A stretch of 32,916 nucleotides of DNA, from assembly GCF_014164505.1 (NCBI RefSeq), contig NZ_JACJFI010000018.1:1-32916 (forward strand), given 5' to 3'. Of the stretch, positions 11,694-22,322 are shown in pieces (the stretch's first letter is position 1; every line of letters starts with the position of its first letter). A program made the position numbers and the translations under genes. This DNA comes from Shewanella sp. SG41-4 (lineage in GTDB: Bacteria; Pseudomonadota; Gammaproteobacteria; Enterobacterales; Shewanellaceae). The notes beneath the pieces are model-generated. The model saw only the letters and a program-made list of their open reading frames with translations. It did not search any database and was not told the origin of the DNA.

Positions 11694-12635
11694 ATGAGCC
11701 AAGAGTTTGCCCATTTATCAGTATTATTGAATGAGACCGTTGACGGTCTCAATATCCAAAGTGATGGCATCTACATTGATGGCACTTTTGGCCGAGGTGG
11801 GCATTCGCGTCATGTATTAAGTCATTTAGGCGAAAATGGTCGTTTAATTGCAATTGATCGTGATCCACAAGCGATTGAAGCGGCTAAGCAGTTTGCTGAT
11901 GATCCACGTTTTCAAATCGTACACGGTGGCTTTGGTCAACTAGCTGAGTATGTCGAAGAACTTGGATTAACGGGCAAAATTAATGGCGTATTACTTGATC
12001 TTGGCGTGTCGTCACCACAATTAGACGATGCTGAACGTGGCTTTAGTTTTTTACGTGATGGCCCGCTCGATATGCGCATGGACAATAGCCAAGGTCAAAC
12101 TGCGGCGCAGTGGATAGCACGTGCAGAAATTGAAGATATGGCATGGGTGTTTAAAACCTACGGCGAAGAAAAAAATTCGCGCCACATTGCACGTTGTATT
12201 GCTGCCGATCGCGAAAAAACACCTTTTTTACGTACCAAAGATTTAGCCGATTTAATCGCGCGTATCACTAAAAACAAAGAGCGCAATAAGCATCCCGCAA
12301 CTCGGGTTTTTCAGGCTATTCGTATTTATATTAACAGTGAATTAGAACAAATCGATCAGGCACTTGAAGGCGCATTAACGGTATTAGCACCTCAAGGACG
12401 TTTATCGGTGATCAGTTTTCATTCGTTAGAAGATCGTATGGTTAAACGTTTTATTCGCCGTCATAGTCAAGGTGAAAGCGTGCCACATGGATTACCTATC
12501 ATGGAAGCAGAGCTTAATAAATCGCGTAAATTGAAGGCGGCTAGTAAAGCGCTAAAACCTTCTGATGTAGAATTAGAGCAAAATCCACGTGCGCGTAGCT
12601 CAGTGTTACGAGTTGCCGAGCGTCTGGATTATTAA
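11694..12635 (+). CDS. rsmH: 16S rRNA m4C1402 N4-methyltransferase
   Basis: The enzyme methylates N4 of C1402 in the decoding centre of 16S rRNA using S-adenosylmethionine (older name MraW). The protein has 313 residues, as in E. coli. The SAM-binding loop '[13 protein letters not shown]' lies near residues 29-41, followed by '[20 protein letters not shown]', '[10 protein letters not shown]' and '[14 protein letters not shown]', all family signatures. It follows mraZ by 25 nt and precedes ftsL by 14 nt in the same transcript. Confidence 0.97.
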   Translation: MSQEFAHLSVLLNETVDGLNIQSDGIYIDGTFGRGGHSRHVLSHLGENGRLIAIDRDPQAIEAAKQFADDPRFQIVHGGFGQLAEYVEELGLTGKINGVLLDLGVSSPQLDDAERGFSFLRDGPLDMRMDNSQGQTAAQWIARAEIEDMAWVFKTYGEEKNSRHIARCIAADREKTPFLRTKDLADLIARITKNKERNKHPATRVFQAIRIYINSELEQIDQALEGALTVLAPQGRLSVISFHSLEDRMVKRFIRRHSQGESVPHGLPIMEAELNKSRKLKAASKALKPSDVELEQNPRARSSVLRVAERLDY

Positions 12636-12649
12636 CCACTGAGGGTAAT

Positions 12650-12964
12650 GTGAGCCAATCACCATTAAATTTGCCTCGGATTGTGTTACATGACATTTGG
12701 CACCACAAGTGGGTATTGCTGTTGAGTGTGTTAGTTGTGATGAATGGCGTAGCTGTCGTTTATACCAGCCATGTAACACGTAAGTTGATTACTCAATGGG
12801 ATCAACTTCTACAAGAGCAAGATCGCTTAGATATTGAATGGCGAAACTTATTATTAGAAGAACAATCACAATCAGAGCACAGTCGTGTGACTCGGATGGC
12901 AACCAAAGAATTGAATATGTCTCGGCCGCTTCCTAGAGAGGAAGTTATCATTCGAGTCAAGTGA
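12650..12964 (+). CDS. ftsL: Cell division protein FtsL
   Basis: This is a small bitopic inner-membrane protein that joins FtsB and FtsQ in the divisome and activates FtsWI. It has 104 residues: a short cytoplasmic tail, one transmembrane helix at about 21-39 (WVLLLSVLVVMNGVAVVY), then a periplasmic coiled coil (about 45-75) with leucines at heptad spacing. It starts with GTG preceded by GAGGG; an ATG two bases earlier is followed at once by a stop. It overlaps ftsI by 4 nt (GTGA). Sequence conservation in this family is low, so the call rests on topology and position between rsmH and ftsI. Confidence 0.93.
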   Translation: MSQSPLNLPRIVLHDIWHHKWVLLLSVLVVMNGVAVVYTSHVTRKLITQWDQLLQEQDRLDIEWRNLLLEEQSQSEHSRVTRMATKELNMSRPLPREEVIIRVK

Positions 12965-14724
12965 GCATAGGGAATATGGCTAGACAAGCGAAGCAAAAAT
13001 TAGGTCACGAACTTATTCCATGGCGTTTATACGTTGTGGTGGGGTTCGTGTTGTTGTTATTTTGCAGTCTAGTTGCACGTGCAGCCTATATTCAAATTAT
13101 TGAGCCAGATAAACTGCGTCACGAAAGTGATATGCGCACATTACGCACAACCAGCAATCAAGTTCAGCGAGGCTTAATCACCGATCGCAATGGCGACATG
13201 CTCGCGGTTAGTGTTCCTGTGCGGGCAGTGTGGGCTGATCCCAAACATGCCCATGATCAAGATGCATTTAAAGATATGCGACGTTGGCAAGCCCTTGCTG
13301 ATGTTCTGCAAGAACCTGTTGATGAGTTGGTCAGAAAAGTCAAAAACAATCCTAAAAAGCGCTTTGTATATCTTAAACGTCAAGTGACCTCTGCTGTTGC
13401 TGACTATATTGAGCAGCTTAAAATTGGTGGTATTTACCTTAAATCGGAATCTCGTCGTTATTATCCTGCCGGTGAAATAGCCGCTCAGTTAATTGGTATC
13501 ACTAATATCGATGATGTGGGTATTGAAGGTATTGAGAATACTTATAATACCTGGTTAACAGGGACTCCATCTAAGCAAAAGGTCCGTAAGTCTCGCGATG
13601 GCAGTGTGGTTGAACGTTTAGATATCGTGCAAGAAGGCGAAAGCTCTAACGATTTAGTGCTCAGTATTGATCAACGTATTCAGCAGTTGGCATATAGAGA
13701 ATTGAAGCGAGCGACAGAAGTATACCAAGCGACCTCGGGGTCTGTGGTTGTCATCGACGTTAAAACGGGTGAAGTGTTAGCGATGGTCAATACTCCTTCA
13801 TATAATCCCAATGCTCGAGATAATTTACAACCTCATCGCATGCGTAATCGTGCCTTAACTGACACATTCGAACCTGGTTCTACTATCAAACCTTTTGTTG
13901 TTGCTGCAGCACTCGATGCTGGCACTGTTAAAGTAAATGAATTGATCTCGACATCACCTGGATGGATGCGGATTGGCGGGCGTCAAGTTCGCGACTCGAA
14001 TAACTATGGTGATATGACTTTAGCCAAAATTCTAGTTAAATCAAGTAACGTAGGAATTAGTAAACTGTCCCTGTCTATGCCTGTTGAGCAATTATTAGGC
14101 ACGTATCAATCTATGGGACTAGGTAATTATTCGGGGATTAACTTAACCGGTGAAAGTGCTGGATTAATTCATAATCGCCATCGTTGGTCTGACTTTGAAC
14201 GCGCCACCTTGTCTTTTGGTTATGGCTTTACCGCTACGCCGTTACAAATCGCACGGATGTACGCAACGCTAGGCAGTGGTGGAGTGCTCTATCCTGTGTC
14301 AATTTTAAAATTGAGGCAACCGCCGAAAGGTGAACAAGTTATTTCAAATAAAGTCGCTTATGACGTAATGGAAATGCTCGTTGGGGTCACGGAAGCTGGA
14401 GGCACAGGAACCAAAGCACACATTGAAGGTTACCCTGTAGCAGGCAAGTCAGGTACCAGTCGTAAAGCCGTTGCCGGTGGTTATGGCGACGATTATGTCG
14501 CGTTATTTGCTGGTGTTGCTCCGGTTCATAATCCGCGCTTGGCTATTTCAGTTGTCATTAATGAACCCAAAGGCGACAAATATTACGGTGGCGATGTTGC
14601 CGGCCCAGCCTTCGCTAAAATTATGTCAGGTGCATTGCAAATGCTTAATGTTGAACCAATTTCAGAGCAGGAGGCTGTTCATTTGGCCACAGCTCGAGGA
14701 GCGCAGACTAATGTTATTAAATAA
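12961..14724 (+). CDS. ftsI: Septal peptidoglycan transpeptidase FtsI (PBP3)
   Basis: This enzyme crosslinks septal peptidoglycan in the periplasm as partner of FtsW, and is a beta-lactam target. The protein has 587 residues (E. coli 588). It has one transmembrane helix at about 23-44, a pedestal domain from '[15 protein letters not shown]' and a C-terminal transpeptidase domain. The three penicillin-binding motifs are Ser307-Thr-Ile-Lys310, Ser361-Ser-Asn363 (preceded by Lys360) and Lys496-Ser-Gly-Thr499. I chose the GTG that overlaps ftsL by 4 nt; ATG 12976 is an alternative, and neither has a well-spaced ribosome binding site. The end overlaps murE by 14 nt. Confidence 0.96.
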   Translation: MSIGNMARQAKQKLGHELIPWRLYVVVGFVLLLFCSLVARAAYIQIIEPDKLRHESDMRTLRTTSNQVQRGLITDRNGDMLAVSVPVRAVWADPKHAHDQDAFKDMRRWQALADVLQEPVDELVRKVKNNPKKRFVYLKRQVTSAVADYIEQLKIGGIYLKSESRRYYPAGEIAAQLIGITNIDDVGIEGIENTYNTWLTGTPSKQKVRKSRDGSVVERLDIVQEGESSNDLVLSIDQRIQQLAYRELKRATEVYQATSGSVVVIDVKTGEVLAMVNTPSYNPNARDNLQPHRMRNRALTDTFEPGSTIKPFVVAAALDAGTVKVNELISTSPGWMRIGGRQVRDSNNYGDMTLAKILVKSSNVGISKLSLSMPVEQLLGTYQSMGLGNYSGINLTGESAGLIHNRHRWSDFERATLSFGYGFTATPLQIARMYATLGSGGVLYPVSILKLRQPPKGEQVISNKVAYDVMEMLVGVTEAGGTGTKAHIEGYPVAGKSGTSRKAVAGGYGDDYVALFAGVAPVHNPRLAISVVINEPKGDKYYGGDVAGPAFAKIMSGALQMLNVEPISEQEAVHLATARGAQTNVIK

Positions 14725-16201
14725 TTTATTAGCGCCCTGGTTCCATTACTCTGGTCACGAATCTATTGATGGATTAACGCTAGACAGCCGTGAAGTTGAA
14801 CGTGGCGGTTTATTTGTGGCGTTACCTGGTTATAAAGTAGATGGTCGAGTGTTCATTGCTCAAGCGATTAAAGCGGGCGCAACGGCAGTACTGATCCATA
14901 CTGATAATCCAGATGAACATGGCATAGTCGATCGTCTTCAATATGCTGTTCCATTGGTGTATTTTTGCCAATTAGGCCGCCAATTATCGGCAGTCGCCGC
15001 GCAGTTTTACTTATCACATAACTCATCATTATCTTTGATTGGAATAACCGGTACTAATGGCAAAACCTCGGTAAGCCAAATTATTGCTCAAATTGTCTCT
15101 TTACTTGGGCATCAAGCCGCTGTGATGGGCACATTAGGTAATGGTTTATGGGGCCAACTTGTCGATAGCGGCAATACGACTGCTGATGCAATAACGGTTA
15201 TGCGCCAACTTGGTGAGTTTGCCGCTAAAGGTGCTGAACTGTGTGCGATGGAAGTGTCCAGCCATGGTTTAGTTCAAGGGCGTGTAGAAGCCGCCCCATT
15301 TGAGATAGCTGTATTTACTAATTTAAGTCGTGATCATCTAGATTATCACGGTGATATGGATTCTTACGCAGCCGCTAAAAAACGTTTATTTCAATTTCCG
15401 AGTGTAAAACATGGTGTGATCAACATTGATGATGCCGTTGGTGCGAAATGGTTAACCGAATTGGCGAACGACAAGAATAAATCTTTCAGCGTTCAGAATA
15501 ATTCTGCTGCCGACTTTTACTGTGATGCAATTGCATACAATGACGCAGGCGTTACCGCGACATTACATTTTGTTGAGATTGATAGTGGGCAACCTACAAG
15601 TTTGCAGCTTAATTCGCCGTTATTAGGTGCATTTAACCTGTCTAACCTAGTAGCAGCCATAGCTGTGTTGTATTTGCAGGGTAAGCCAATGGCATCTATT
15701 TTGGCCGTTGTTCCACTGTTGGTTCCTGTCGCGGGTCGTATGGAGCGTTTTTCATCTGCTAATAAAGCCACTTTGGTTGTTGACTATGCCCATACTCCAG
15801 ATGCAATTGAGCAAGCGCTAAAAGCATTAAGATTGCACTGCAAAGGAACACTATGGTGTGTATTCGGCTGCGGTGGCGATCGTGACAAAGGTAAACGTCC
15901 TTTGATGGCACAAGCCGCTGAGCAATATGCAGATAAAGTGATGATCACAAGTGACAATGCCCGCAGTGAAGATCCACAAACTATTATCAACGATATTTTA
16001 CAGGGTATTAGTCAGCCTCAAAACGTGCTTACTCAAGTTGACCGAATTGAAGCCATTAACCATGTAGTTTCATTGGCACACGTTGACGATATTGTGCTGC
16101 TTGCTGGTAAGGGGCATGAAACCTACCAAGAAGTGGCAGGTGAGCGTATTGATTATGATGAACGCGCCTTAGCATTTAAGTTATCTCAGGAGGCATCATG
16201 A
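14711..16201 (+). CDS. murE: UDP-MurNAc-L-Ala-D-Glu:meso-diaminopimelate ligase
   Basis: The enzyme adds the third residue of the peptidoglycan stem peptide in the cytoplasm, using ATP. From ATG 14711 the protein has 496 residues (E. coli 495). The ATP loop '[10 protein letters not shown]' is at residues 111-120. The amino-acid selection motif, normally Asp-Asn-Pro-Arg, reads Asp415-Asn-Ala-Arg418 here; the arginine that recognises meso-diaminopimelate is kept. The frame is open 80 codons further upstream inside ftsI, but those residues do not resemble MurE. GAGGAG 9 nt before ATG 14711 is a strong ribosome binding site. It overlaps ftsI by 14 nt and murF by 4 nt. Confidence 0.96.
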   Translation: MLLNNLLAPWFHYSGHESIDGLTLDSREVERGGLFVALPGYKVDGRVFIAQAIKAGATAVLIHTDNPDEHGIVDRLQYAVPLVYFCQLGRQLSAVAAQFYLSHNSSLSLIGITGTNGKTSVSQIIAQIVSLLGHQAAVMGTLGNGLWGQLVDSGNTTADAITVMRQLGEFAAKGAELCAMEVSSHGLVQGRVEAAPFEIAVFTNLSRDHLDYHGDMDSYAAAKKRLFQFPSVKHGVINIDDAVGAKWLTELANDKNKSFSVQNNSAADFYCDAIAYNDAGVTATLHFVEIDSGQPTSLQLNSPLLGAFNLSNLVAAIAVLYLQGKPMASILAVVPLLVPVAGRMERFSSANKATLVVDYAHTPDAIEQALKALRLHCKGTLWCVFGCGGDRDKGKRPLMAQAAEQYADKVMITSDNARSEDPQTIINDILQGISQPQNVLTQVDRIEAINHVVSLAHVDDIVLLAGKGHETYQEVAGERIDYDERALAFKLSQEAS

Positions 16202-17586
16202 TAAGCGTCACTATGTCGGTATTAGCTCCGCATCTTAATGGCACTTTACACGGCCAAGATAGAGTGATTACGAGTGTCAGTACAGACAGTCGCAACATTC
16301 CGACTCAATGCTTATTTATCGCGTTAAAAGGCGAGCGTTTTGATGGTCATGATTTTGTCGAAACTGCGATTAAAAATGGTGCCGTAGCGTTGTTAGTCGA
16401 CCATCTATTAGTCGATCATCCTCTTGGCACCGATATACCGCAAATTGTCGTCGCCGATACCCAAAAGGCCATGGGCAAGATGGGCGCGTTTGTGCGCCAA
16501 ACTGTTGCGCCTATTTGCGTCGCGTTAACGGGCTCAAACGGCAAAACCAGCGTTAAAGAAATGCTGGCCACTATTTTATCTCAACATCACCAAGTGTTAT
16601 TCACCGCCGGTAATTTTAACAACGAAATTGGTGTGCCGTTAACTTTGCTGCGGTTAAGTGAAGGCGATGAATATGGGGTGTTTGAACTTGGTGCAAACCA
16701 CCGTGGAGAGATCGATTACACCTCATCATTAGTTCAACCTCAAGTCGCGTTAGTTAATAACGTCGGCAATGCCCACCTTGAAGGGTTTGGTTCACTAGAA
16801 GGTGTTGCTCAAGCAAAATCTGAAATTTTCAACCATCTGGCATCAAATGGCACTGCGATTATTAACGCTGACGACAAGTTTGCAGATTTTATGTTGCAAC
16901 AGTCGCAAGGGCGCCAACAGCTGCGTTTTAGCCGTGAAATGAATGTCGATGCAGATGTGACGGCAACAGATATAGCGGTAGATGTTAATGGTTGTTATCG
17001 ATTTACATTAACCTTTAATGGACTTCAAGAAGTGGTGCAATTACCGCTTGCGGGTCTGCATCAGGTGAGTAATGCCTTGGCTGCGGCCTCTATGTCTATT
17101 GCTTTGGGCATATCACTGACCGACATTGCGCAAGGCTTTGCTTTGCTTAAACCGGTAAAAGGTCGTATGCAACCACATGATCTTGGCCGAGTGTTATTAA
17201 TCGATGATAGCTATAACGCTAATCCAACGTCAGTCAGTGCGGCGATCAATTGGTTGCAACAACGTGATGGATATCGTTGTTTAGTGCTGGGAGATTTAGG
17301 CGAATTAGGCGACAATGCTGCCCCTTTGCACGCCAGTATTGGCTTACAGGTCAAAGATTCAAGCATAGAGTCACTGTTTTGTTGCGGCCAGTTGTCGGCA
17401 AATACCAGCGAAGCATTTGGCAGTGAGCACTTTTTGGCTCAAGGACCATTAATATTGGCATTGCAAAAACAGTTAGCAAGCACCACGGGTAATATCACAA
17501 TTTTAGTTAAAGGTTCCCGCAGCGCCGCTATGGAGCGAGTTGTGGACAGTTTATTAGATGCCTATGGGCATGGGGAGTTAGTGTAG
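16198..17586 (+). CDS. murF: UDP-MurNAc-tripeptide:D-Ala-D-Ala ligase
   Basis: The enzyme adds D-Ala-D-Ala to UDP-MurNAc-tripeptide, the last cytoplasmic stem-peptide step. The protein has 462 residues (E. coli 452). The ATP loop '[12 protein letters not shown]' has GSNGKTS at 112-118, and '[24 protein letters not shown]' and '[11 protein letters not shown]' are MurF signatures. About residues 66-75 contain a doubled LVDH motif from a 15-bp tandem duplication in the DNA, which accounts for part of the extra length. The start codon overlaps the murE stop (ATGA), and mraY begins immediately after the stop codon. Confidence 0.96.
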   Translation: MISVTMSVLAPHLNGTLHGQDRVITSVSTDSRNIPTQCLFIALKGERFDGHDFVETAIKNGAVALLVDHLLVDHPLGTDIPQIVVADTQKAMGKMGAFVRQTVAPICVALTGSNGKTSVKEMLATILSQHHQVLFTAGNFNNEIGVPLTLLRLSEGDEYGVFELGANHRGEIDYTSSLVQPQVALVNNVGNAHLEGFGSLEGVAQAKSEIFNHLASNGTAIINADDKFADFMLQQSQGRQQLRFSREMNVDADVTATDIAVDVNGCYRFTLTFNGLQEVVQLPLAGLHQVSNALAAASMSIALGISLTDIAQGFALLKPVKGRMQPHDLGRVLLIDDSYNANPTSVSAAINWLQQRDGYRCLVLGDLGELGDNAAPLHASIGLQVKDSSIESLFCCGQLSANTSEAFGSEHFLAQGPLILALQKQLASTTGNITILVKGSRSAAMERVVDSLLDAYGHGELV

Positions 17587-18669
17587 ATGCTGGTTTATCT
17601 AGCCGAGTATTTAACCCAGTTTTATTCTGGGTTTAACGTTTTTTCATATGTAACGTTTCGGGCTATTTTAGGCTTGTTAACAGCATTGATATGCAGCTTA
17701 TGGTGGGGGCCTATTTTAATTAAGCGCTTGCAAATGCTGCAAATTGGTCAAGTCGTTCGTGATGACGGTCCAGAATCGCATTTCAGTAAACGTGGAACAC
17801 CTACAATGGGCGGTATTCTTATCCTTGCAGGCATTTTTATCAGTGTGCTGCTTTGGGGTGACTTATCCAATCGTTATGTACTCGTCACGTTGTTTGTACT
17901 AGCTAGTTTTGGTGTCATTGGTTTTATTGATGATTACCGTAAAGTGGTTAAGAAAGATACTAAAGGCCTAATTGCACGTTGGAAATACGCGTTGCAGTCA
18001 ATTGCCGCTTTAGTTGTTGCAGTGTATTTGTATAGCTCATCAACCATGGTAGGCGAAACACAGTTAGTTGTGCCGTTTTTTAAAAATATTATGCCGCAAC
18101 TGGGCTTTATGTTTATTTTATTGGCTTACTTCACCATCGTGGGTGCCAGTAACGCAGTGAACTTAACCGACGGCTTAGATGGCTTGGCCATTATGCCAAC
18201 CGTGATGGTTGCGGCGGCATTTGCTTTAATCGCTTACTTGTCTGGTCATGCACAATTTGCCAGTTATTTGCACTTACCTCATTTACCGTTAGCCGGTGAA
18301 TTAGTGATTGTGTGCACTGCTATAGTCGGCGCCGGTTTGGGCTTTTTATGGTTTAACACTTACCCTGCACAAGTATTTATGGGTGATGTCGGCTCGTTGT
18401 CTTTAGGTGCCGCATTGGGTGTGATTGCTATTTTAGTTCGCCAAGAAATTTTACTGGTGATCATGGGCGGCGTGTTTGTTATGGAAACGGTATCGGTGAT
18501 CTTACAGGTAGGCTCATATAAGTTACGTGGCCAGCGAATTTTCCGTATGGCGCCTATTCATCACCATTATGAGTTAAAAGGGTGGCCAGAGCCGCGCGTC
18601 ATTGTGCGTTTTTGGATTATCTCATTGTTTTTAGTGTTACTGGGTCTCGCGACTCTGAAATTACGCTAA
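17587..18669 (+). CDS. mraY: Phospho-MurNAc-pentapeptide transferase
   Basis: This polytopic inner-membrane enzyme transfers phospho-MurNAc-pentapeptide to undecaprenyl phosphate, making lipid I. It has 360 residues, as in E. coli, with about ten hydrophobic helices. The catalytic and Mg-binding aspartates are at the E. coli positions: Asp115-Asp116 in 'FIDDYRK' and Asp267 in '[10 protein letters not shown]'. '[10 protein letters not shown]' (about 192-201) and the C-terminal '[13 protein letters not shown]' (His loop) are further family signatures. It starts directly at the murF stop, without a gap. Confidence 0.97.
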   Translation: MLVYLAEYLTQFYSGFNVFSYVTFRAILGLLTALICSLWWGPILIKRLQMLQIGQVVRDDGPESHFSKRGTPTMGGILILAGIFISVLLWGDLSNRYVLVTLFVLASFGVIGFIDDYRKVVKKDTKGLIARWKYALQSIAALVVAVYLYSSSTMVGETQLVVPFFKNIMPQLGFMFILLAYFTIVGASNAVNLTDGLDGLAIMPTVMVAAAFALIAYLSGHAQFASYLHLPHLPLAGELVIVCTAIVGAGLGFLWFNTYPAQVFMGDVGSLSLGAALGVIAILVRQEILLVIMGGVFVMETVSVILQVGSYKLRGQRIFRMAPIHHHYELKGWPEPRVIVRFWIISLFLVLLGLATLKLR

Positions 18670-18691
18670 GTAATTAATCAAGGTCAGTATT

Positions 18692-20014
18692 ATGCAAACT
18701 CAATATACGCACATTGTTTTAGGCTTAGGAGCTACAGGGCTCTCGGTTGTGCGTTTTTTAGCGACTAAAGGCATTAAGCCTTTAGTGATGGACAGTCGTC
18801 GTCATCCGCCAGGTGCAGATACGTTGGCACAAGAGTTTGCCGATATTGAATTATTGGCCGGTGGGTTTGATTGTCGTTATTTAGTTCAAGCCAGCCAAAT
18901 TATTATCAGTCCTGGTGTTCCAATCGACACGCCTGAAGTGCGCGCTGCGTTGGATATGGGAATTGAAGTGATTGGTGATGTCGAGTTATTTGCTCGAGAA
19001 ATAGCAGCCAAAAAACCTTGCGTTGTCGGTATTACTGGATCAAACGGTAAATCTACGGTGACGACATTAGTGTACGAAATGCTATTAGTAGCCGGAAAGT
19101 CGGTGGCGATTGGCGGTAATATTGGTATACCAGCGCTGGATTTATTACCTCAGGATGCAGACTTTTACGTACTTGAGTTATCGAGTTTCCAACTTGAAAC
19201 CACTCATTCATTAAATTGTATTGCGGCAACGTGTCTCAATGTTAGCGAAGACCATATGGATCGCTATAGTGACTTGAATACTTACCGCGAAGCAAAGTTA
19301 CGCTTATACCCACAAAGTCGCTTTGTGATGTACAACCGTGATGACGAGTTAACTTATCCGTTAGAGCCAATGAATCAAAATAATTTTGGTTTGGGCGTGC
19401 CAGAAGGCGATGCATGGGGATTAAGTGATGGCAAGATTTTCCATGGTGACTCTGAGATTATTAATTTAATTGATGTGACCTTAATTGGTAGCCATAACCA
19501 TGCAAACTTATTAGCCGCAATGGCATTAGCCGATGCTTGTGGTGTGGGTAAAGAGGCCATGATTGAAGTGGCTAAAACCTTTGTTGGTTTAAGTCATCGT
19601 TGTGAACTGATTGCCGTTAAACAAGGTGTGTCGTATATCAATGACTCTAAAGCTACCAATGTCGGCGCGACAGTTGCGGCACTTGAGGGACTTAATTCAC
19701 ACCTAGGTGATTTGTACCTAATTGCAGGTGGTGATGGTAAAGGCAGTGATTTTCGCCCACTAACAGAACCGTTGAGCAATATTACTCAGCTTATTACCTT
19801 GGGGCGAGATGGCCGCAAAATAGCCAAATTAAAACCAGGCACTATCGAAGTGACAACGATGGCAGAGGCCGTCGCTAAAGCAGCTGAATTAGCATCGTCT
19901 GGTGACATTGTATTATTGTCGCCTGCATGTGCCAGTTTAGATATGTATAAAAACTTTATGGCTCGTGGCGATGATTTTAGACAGTGTGTGGAGTCGTTAG
20001 CCGATGGCGAATAA
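18692..20014 (+). CDS. murD: UDP-MurNAc-L-Ala:D-glutamate ligase
   Basis: The enzyme adds D-Glu to UDP-MurNAc-L-Ala in the cytoplasm. The protein has 440 residues (E. coli 438). The N-terminal Rossmann-like domain begins 'HIVLGLGATGLSVVRFL', and the ATP loop GITGSNGKST lies at residues 113-122. 'LELSSFQLETT' and 'NVSEDHMDRY' are typical of MurD, as is 'INDSKATNVGATVAAL' in the C-terminal domain. It follows mraY by 22 nt and overlaps ftsW by 11 nt. Confidence 0.96.
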   Translation: MQTQYTHIVLGLGATGLSVVRFLATKGIKPLVMDSRRHPPGADTLAQEFADIELLAGGFDCRYLVQASQIIISPGVPIDTPEVRAALDMGIEVIGDVELFAREIAAKKPCVVGITGSNGKSTVTTLVYEMLLVAGKSVAIGGNIGIPALDLLPQDADFYVLELSSFQLETTHSLNCIAATCLNVSEDHMDRYSDLNTYREAKLRLYPQSRFVMYNRDDELTYPLEPMNQNNFGLGVPEGDAWGLSDGKIFHGDSEIINLIDVTLIGSHNHANLLAAMALADACGVGKEAMIEVAKTFVGLSHRCELIAVKQGVSYINDSKATNVGATVAALEGLNSHLGDLYLIAGGDGKGSDFRPLTEPLSNITQLITLGRDGRKIAKLKPGTIEVTTMAEAVAKAAELASSGDIVLLSPACASLDMYKNFMARGDDFRQCVESLADGE

Positions 20015-21218
20015 CGAGCAGCAACTTAGCTTGTTTAAACGGGGCCTTAATTGGACTTTGCCCTCGTTATTATCCGATGATCATAAACCGGGTATGCAGC
20101 TATACGACCGTAGCTTCCTCGTCGCGGTTGTTGGCTTAATGTGTTTTGGCTTTGTTATGGTGATGTCAGCTTCAATGCCTGAAGCGACCAAACTGACTGG
20201 CGATCCATTTTATTTTATGTACCGCCATGTGCTTTACCTTGTTGGCTGTGTAGTGATTGCTTTCGTGGTGCTGAAGTTTGAAGTCAGTTATTGGGAAAAA
20301 AACAGCGGCATGCTGATGCTAGCGGTGTTGGTATTATTGATTGCAGTACTGTTTATCGGCACCTCAGTTAACGGTGCCCGTCGTTGGTTGTCTATCGGTC
20401 CTATTAGGATCCAAGTCGCCGAAATGGCCAAGTTTGTATTTATTGTTTACATGGCCGGTTACCTAGTACGCCGTCATGGTGAATTACGCGAAAACCGTAA
20501 AGGTTTCTATAAACCGATTGGGGTTTATGGTTTGTTCGCAGTATTGATTTTGTTACAGCCTGACCTTGGCACTGTAGTTGTGTTGTTTGTGTGTACAGTC
20601 AGCTTGTTGTTTCTGGCAGGTGCGCGCATTACAGACTTTATGGTGTTGGTATTACTGGGGGTGGCCACCTTCGTGTTACTGGTGCTATTCGAACCTTATC
20701 GTATGCGACGAGTGACCTCGTTTATGGATCCATGGGAAGACCCATTTGGCAGTGGTTACCAGTTAACTCAATCATTAATGGCTTATGGCCGAGGCGATTG
20801 GTTTGGTCAGGGTTTAGGTAACAGTATTCAAAAACTCGCTTATTTACCTGAGGCGCATACTGATTTTATCTTTGCTGTTATCGGTGAAGAGCTTGGGTTT
20901 ACCGGTATTATTGCTGTGCTATGTACATTATTTTTTATTGCTATTCGTGCGATTAGATTAGGCAACTTATGTTTAAAAATGCAGCGCCCTTTTGAAAGTT
21001 ATGTCGCCTATGGTGTGGGTATTTGGATTTGTTTTCAGACCGTAGTAAACGTGGGTGCCAGTATTGGTATGTTACCAACAAAAGGGTTAACCCTACCGTT
21101 TATTAGCTATGGTGGCAGTAGTTTATGGATTATGACTGCTGCGGTGATGTTGCTTGTTAGGATAGATTATGAGCGTCGAGTTAGTTTGGTGCAAGCCGTA
21201 CAAGGGAGAACAAGTTAA
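20004..21218 (+). CDS. ftsW: Septal peptidoglycan glycosyltransferase FtsW
   Basis: This SEDS-family inner-membrane glycosyltransferase polymerises lipid II at the septum together with FtsI. It has 404 residues (E. coli 414), an N-terminal cytoplasmic tail of about 35 residues and roughly ten transmembrane helices. 'NGARRWLSIGPIRIQVAEMAK' and 'AHTDFIFAVIGEELGF' are SEDS signatures, and the latter contains the conserved aspartate needed for polymerase activity. 'LPTKGLTLPFISYGGSSLW' near the C-terminus is also typical. It overlaps murD by 11 nt and murG by 1 nt. Confidence 0.96.
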   Translation: MANNEQQLSLFKRGLNWTLPSLLSDDHKPGMQLYDRSFLVAVVGLMCFGFVMVMSASMPEATKLTGDPFYFMYRHVLYLVGCVVIAFVVLKFEVSYWEKNSGMLMLAVLVLLIAVLFIGTSVNGARRWLSIGPIRIQVAEMAKFVFIVYMAGYLVRRHGELRENRKGFYKPIGVYGLFAVLILLQPDLGTVVVLFVCTVSLLFLAGARITDFMVLVLLGVATFVLLVLFEPYRMRRVTSFMDPWEDPFGSGYQLTQSLMAYGRGDWFGQGLGNSIQKLAYLPEAHTDFIFAVIGEELGFTGIIAVLCTLFFIAIRAIRLGNLCLKMQRPFESYVAYGVGIWICFQTVVNVGASIGMLPTKGLTLPFISYGGSSLWIMTAAVMLLVRIDYERRVSLVQAVQGRTS

Positions 21219-22321
21219 TGAACAGTAATATTAGTCGTTCTCCTAAGATACTCATAATGGCTGGCGGCACTGGAGGCCATGTTTTTCCGGCACTTGCAGT
21301 GGCGAAGTATTTAGCTGAAAAAGGTTGGCAAATTCGTTGGTTAGGTACTGCCGACCGAATGGAGGCGCGTTTAGTGCCTCAGCACGGATTTGATATTGAA
21401 TTTATCGATATTAAAGGTGTGCGTGGTAATGGTCTTATGCGTAAGTTAGCGGCACCGTTTAAAATTATTCGTTCAATCATTCAAGCTAAAGCGGTGATTG
21501 AAGATTTTCAACCTGACGTGATTCTAGGCATGGGCGGATTTGCCAGCGGTCCTGGTGGGGTTGCAGGCAAATTATTAGGTATTCCTTTAGTGCTGCATGA
21601 GCAAAATGCAATTCCAGGATTAACCAATAAGCTGTTATCTAAGATTGCCAAAAAGGTATTGTGCGCATTCCCAAATACCTTTGCCAGTAACGTGGCCAAT
21701 GTAGAGGTTGTGGGTAATCCCATTCGCCAAGAGCTTATCGAGTTAGGTGCACAAATTAAAACGCCTCAGGCTGATGCATTAAGAGTATTGGTGGTGGGTG
21801 GTAGTTTAGGTGCCAAAGTATTGAATGATGTAATGCCTGCTGTAGTGGCTCATTTGAGTAAGTCTCATTCTCTGACAGTTTGGCACCAAGTTGGCAAAAA
21901 TAATCAGGCAACAGTGAAAGCGAGTTATCAACAACTTGGTCAATCAGACCGTGTTAATGTTGCTGAATTTATTGATGACATGGAAGCGGCTTATCGTTGG
22001 GCCGATGTTGTGGTATGCCGCTCCGGAGCTCTTACCGTGTCCGAACTGGCCGCAGTTGGTTTACCAAGCATCTTAGTTCCGTATCCTCATGCTGTGGATG
22101 ACCATCAAACTGTAAATGCATCAGTACTGGTTGAAGCTGGAGCGGGTTTTTTACTGCCACAAACCATTTTAAATGCAGACAACCTTGCTGAGAAGTTGCA
22201 GTTGTTTGTTGAAAATAGACAAGAACTAGCCCAAATGGGCCATAAAGCAAGAGGCGTAGCTGTATTAGATGCGACTCAACGAGTAGCAGATATTTGTGCC
22301 TCATTTGCGAGAAAGGATTGA
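21218..22321 (+). CDS. murG: Lipid II synthase MurG
   Basis: This GT28-family glycosyltransferase adds GlcNAc from UDP-GlcNAc to lipid I on the inner face of the membrane, giving lipid II. The protein has 367 residues (E. coli 355); the extra length is partly the short N-terminal extension before '[19 protein letters not shown]'. The glycine-rich loop is at residues 16-21. '[14 protein letters not shown]', '[11 protein letters not shown]', '[13 protein letters not shown]' and '[19 protein letters not shown]' are the expected lipid- and UDP-GlcNAc-binding segments. Its start codon overlaps the ftsW stop by 1 nt. Confidence 0.96.
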   Translation: MNSNISRSPKILIMAGGTGGHVFPALAVAKYLAEKGWQIRWLGTADRMEARLVPQHGFDIEFIDIKGVRGNGLMRKLAAPFKIIRSIIQAKAVIEDFQPDVILGMGGFASGPGGVAGKLLGIPLVLHEQNAIPGLTNKLLSKIAKKVLCAFPNTFASNVANVEVVGNPIRQELIELGAQIKTPQADALRVLVVGGSLGAKVLNDVMPAVVAHLSKSHSLTVWHQVGKNNQATVKASYQQLGQSDRVNVAEFIDDMEAAYRWADVVVCRSGALTVSELAAVGLPSILVPYPHAVDDHQTVNASVLVEAGAGFLLPQTILNADNLAEKLQLFVENRQELAQMGHKARGVAVLDATQRVADICASFARKD

Positions 22322-22322
22322 A

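Noticed and set aside
14471-14710. 80-codon upstream extension of the murE frame inside ftsI
   Set aside because: The residues do not resemble MurE, and ATG 14711 has a strong GAGGAG site and gives the family length. The extension is an out-of-frame shadow of ftsI.
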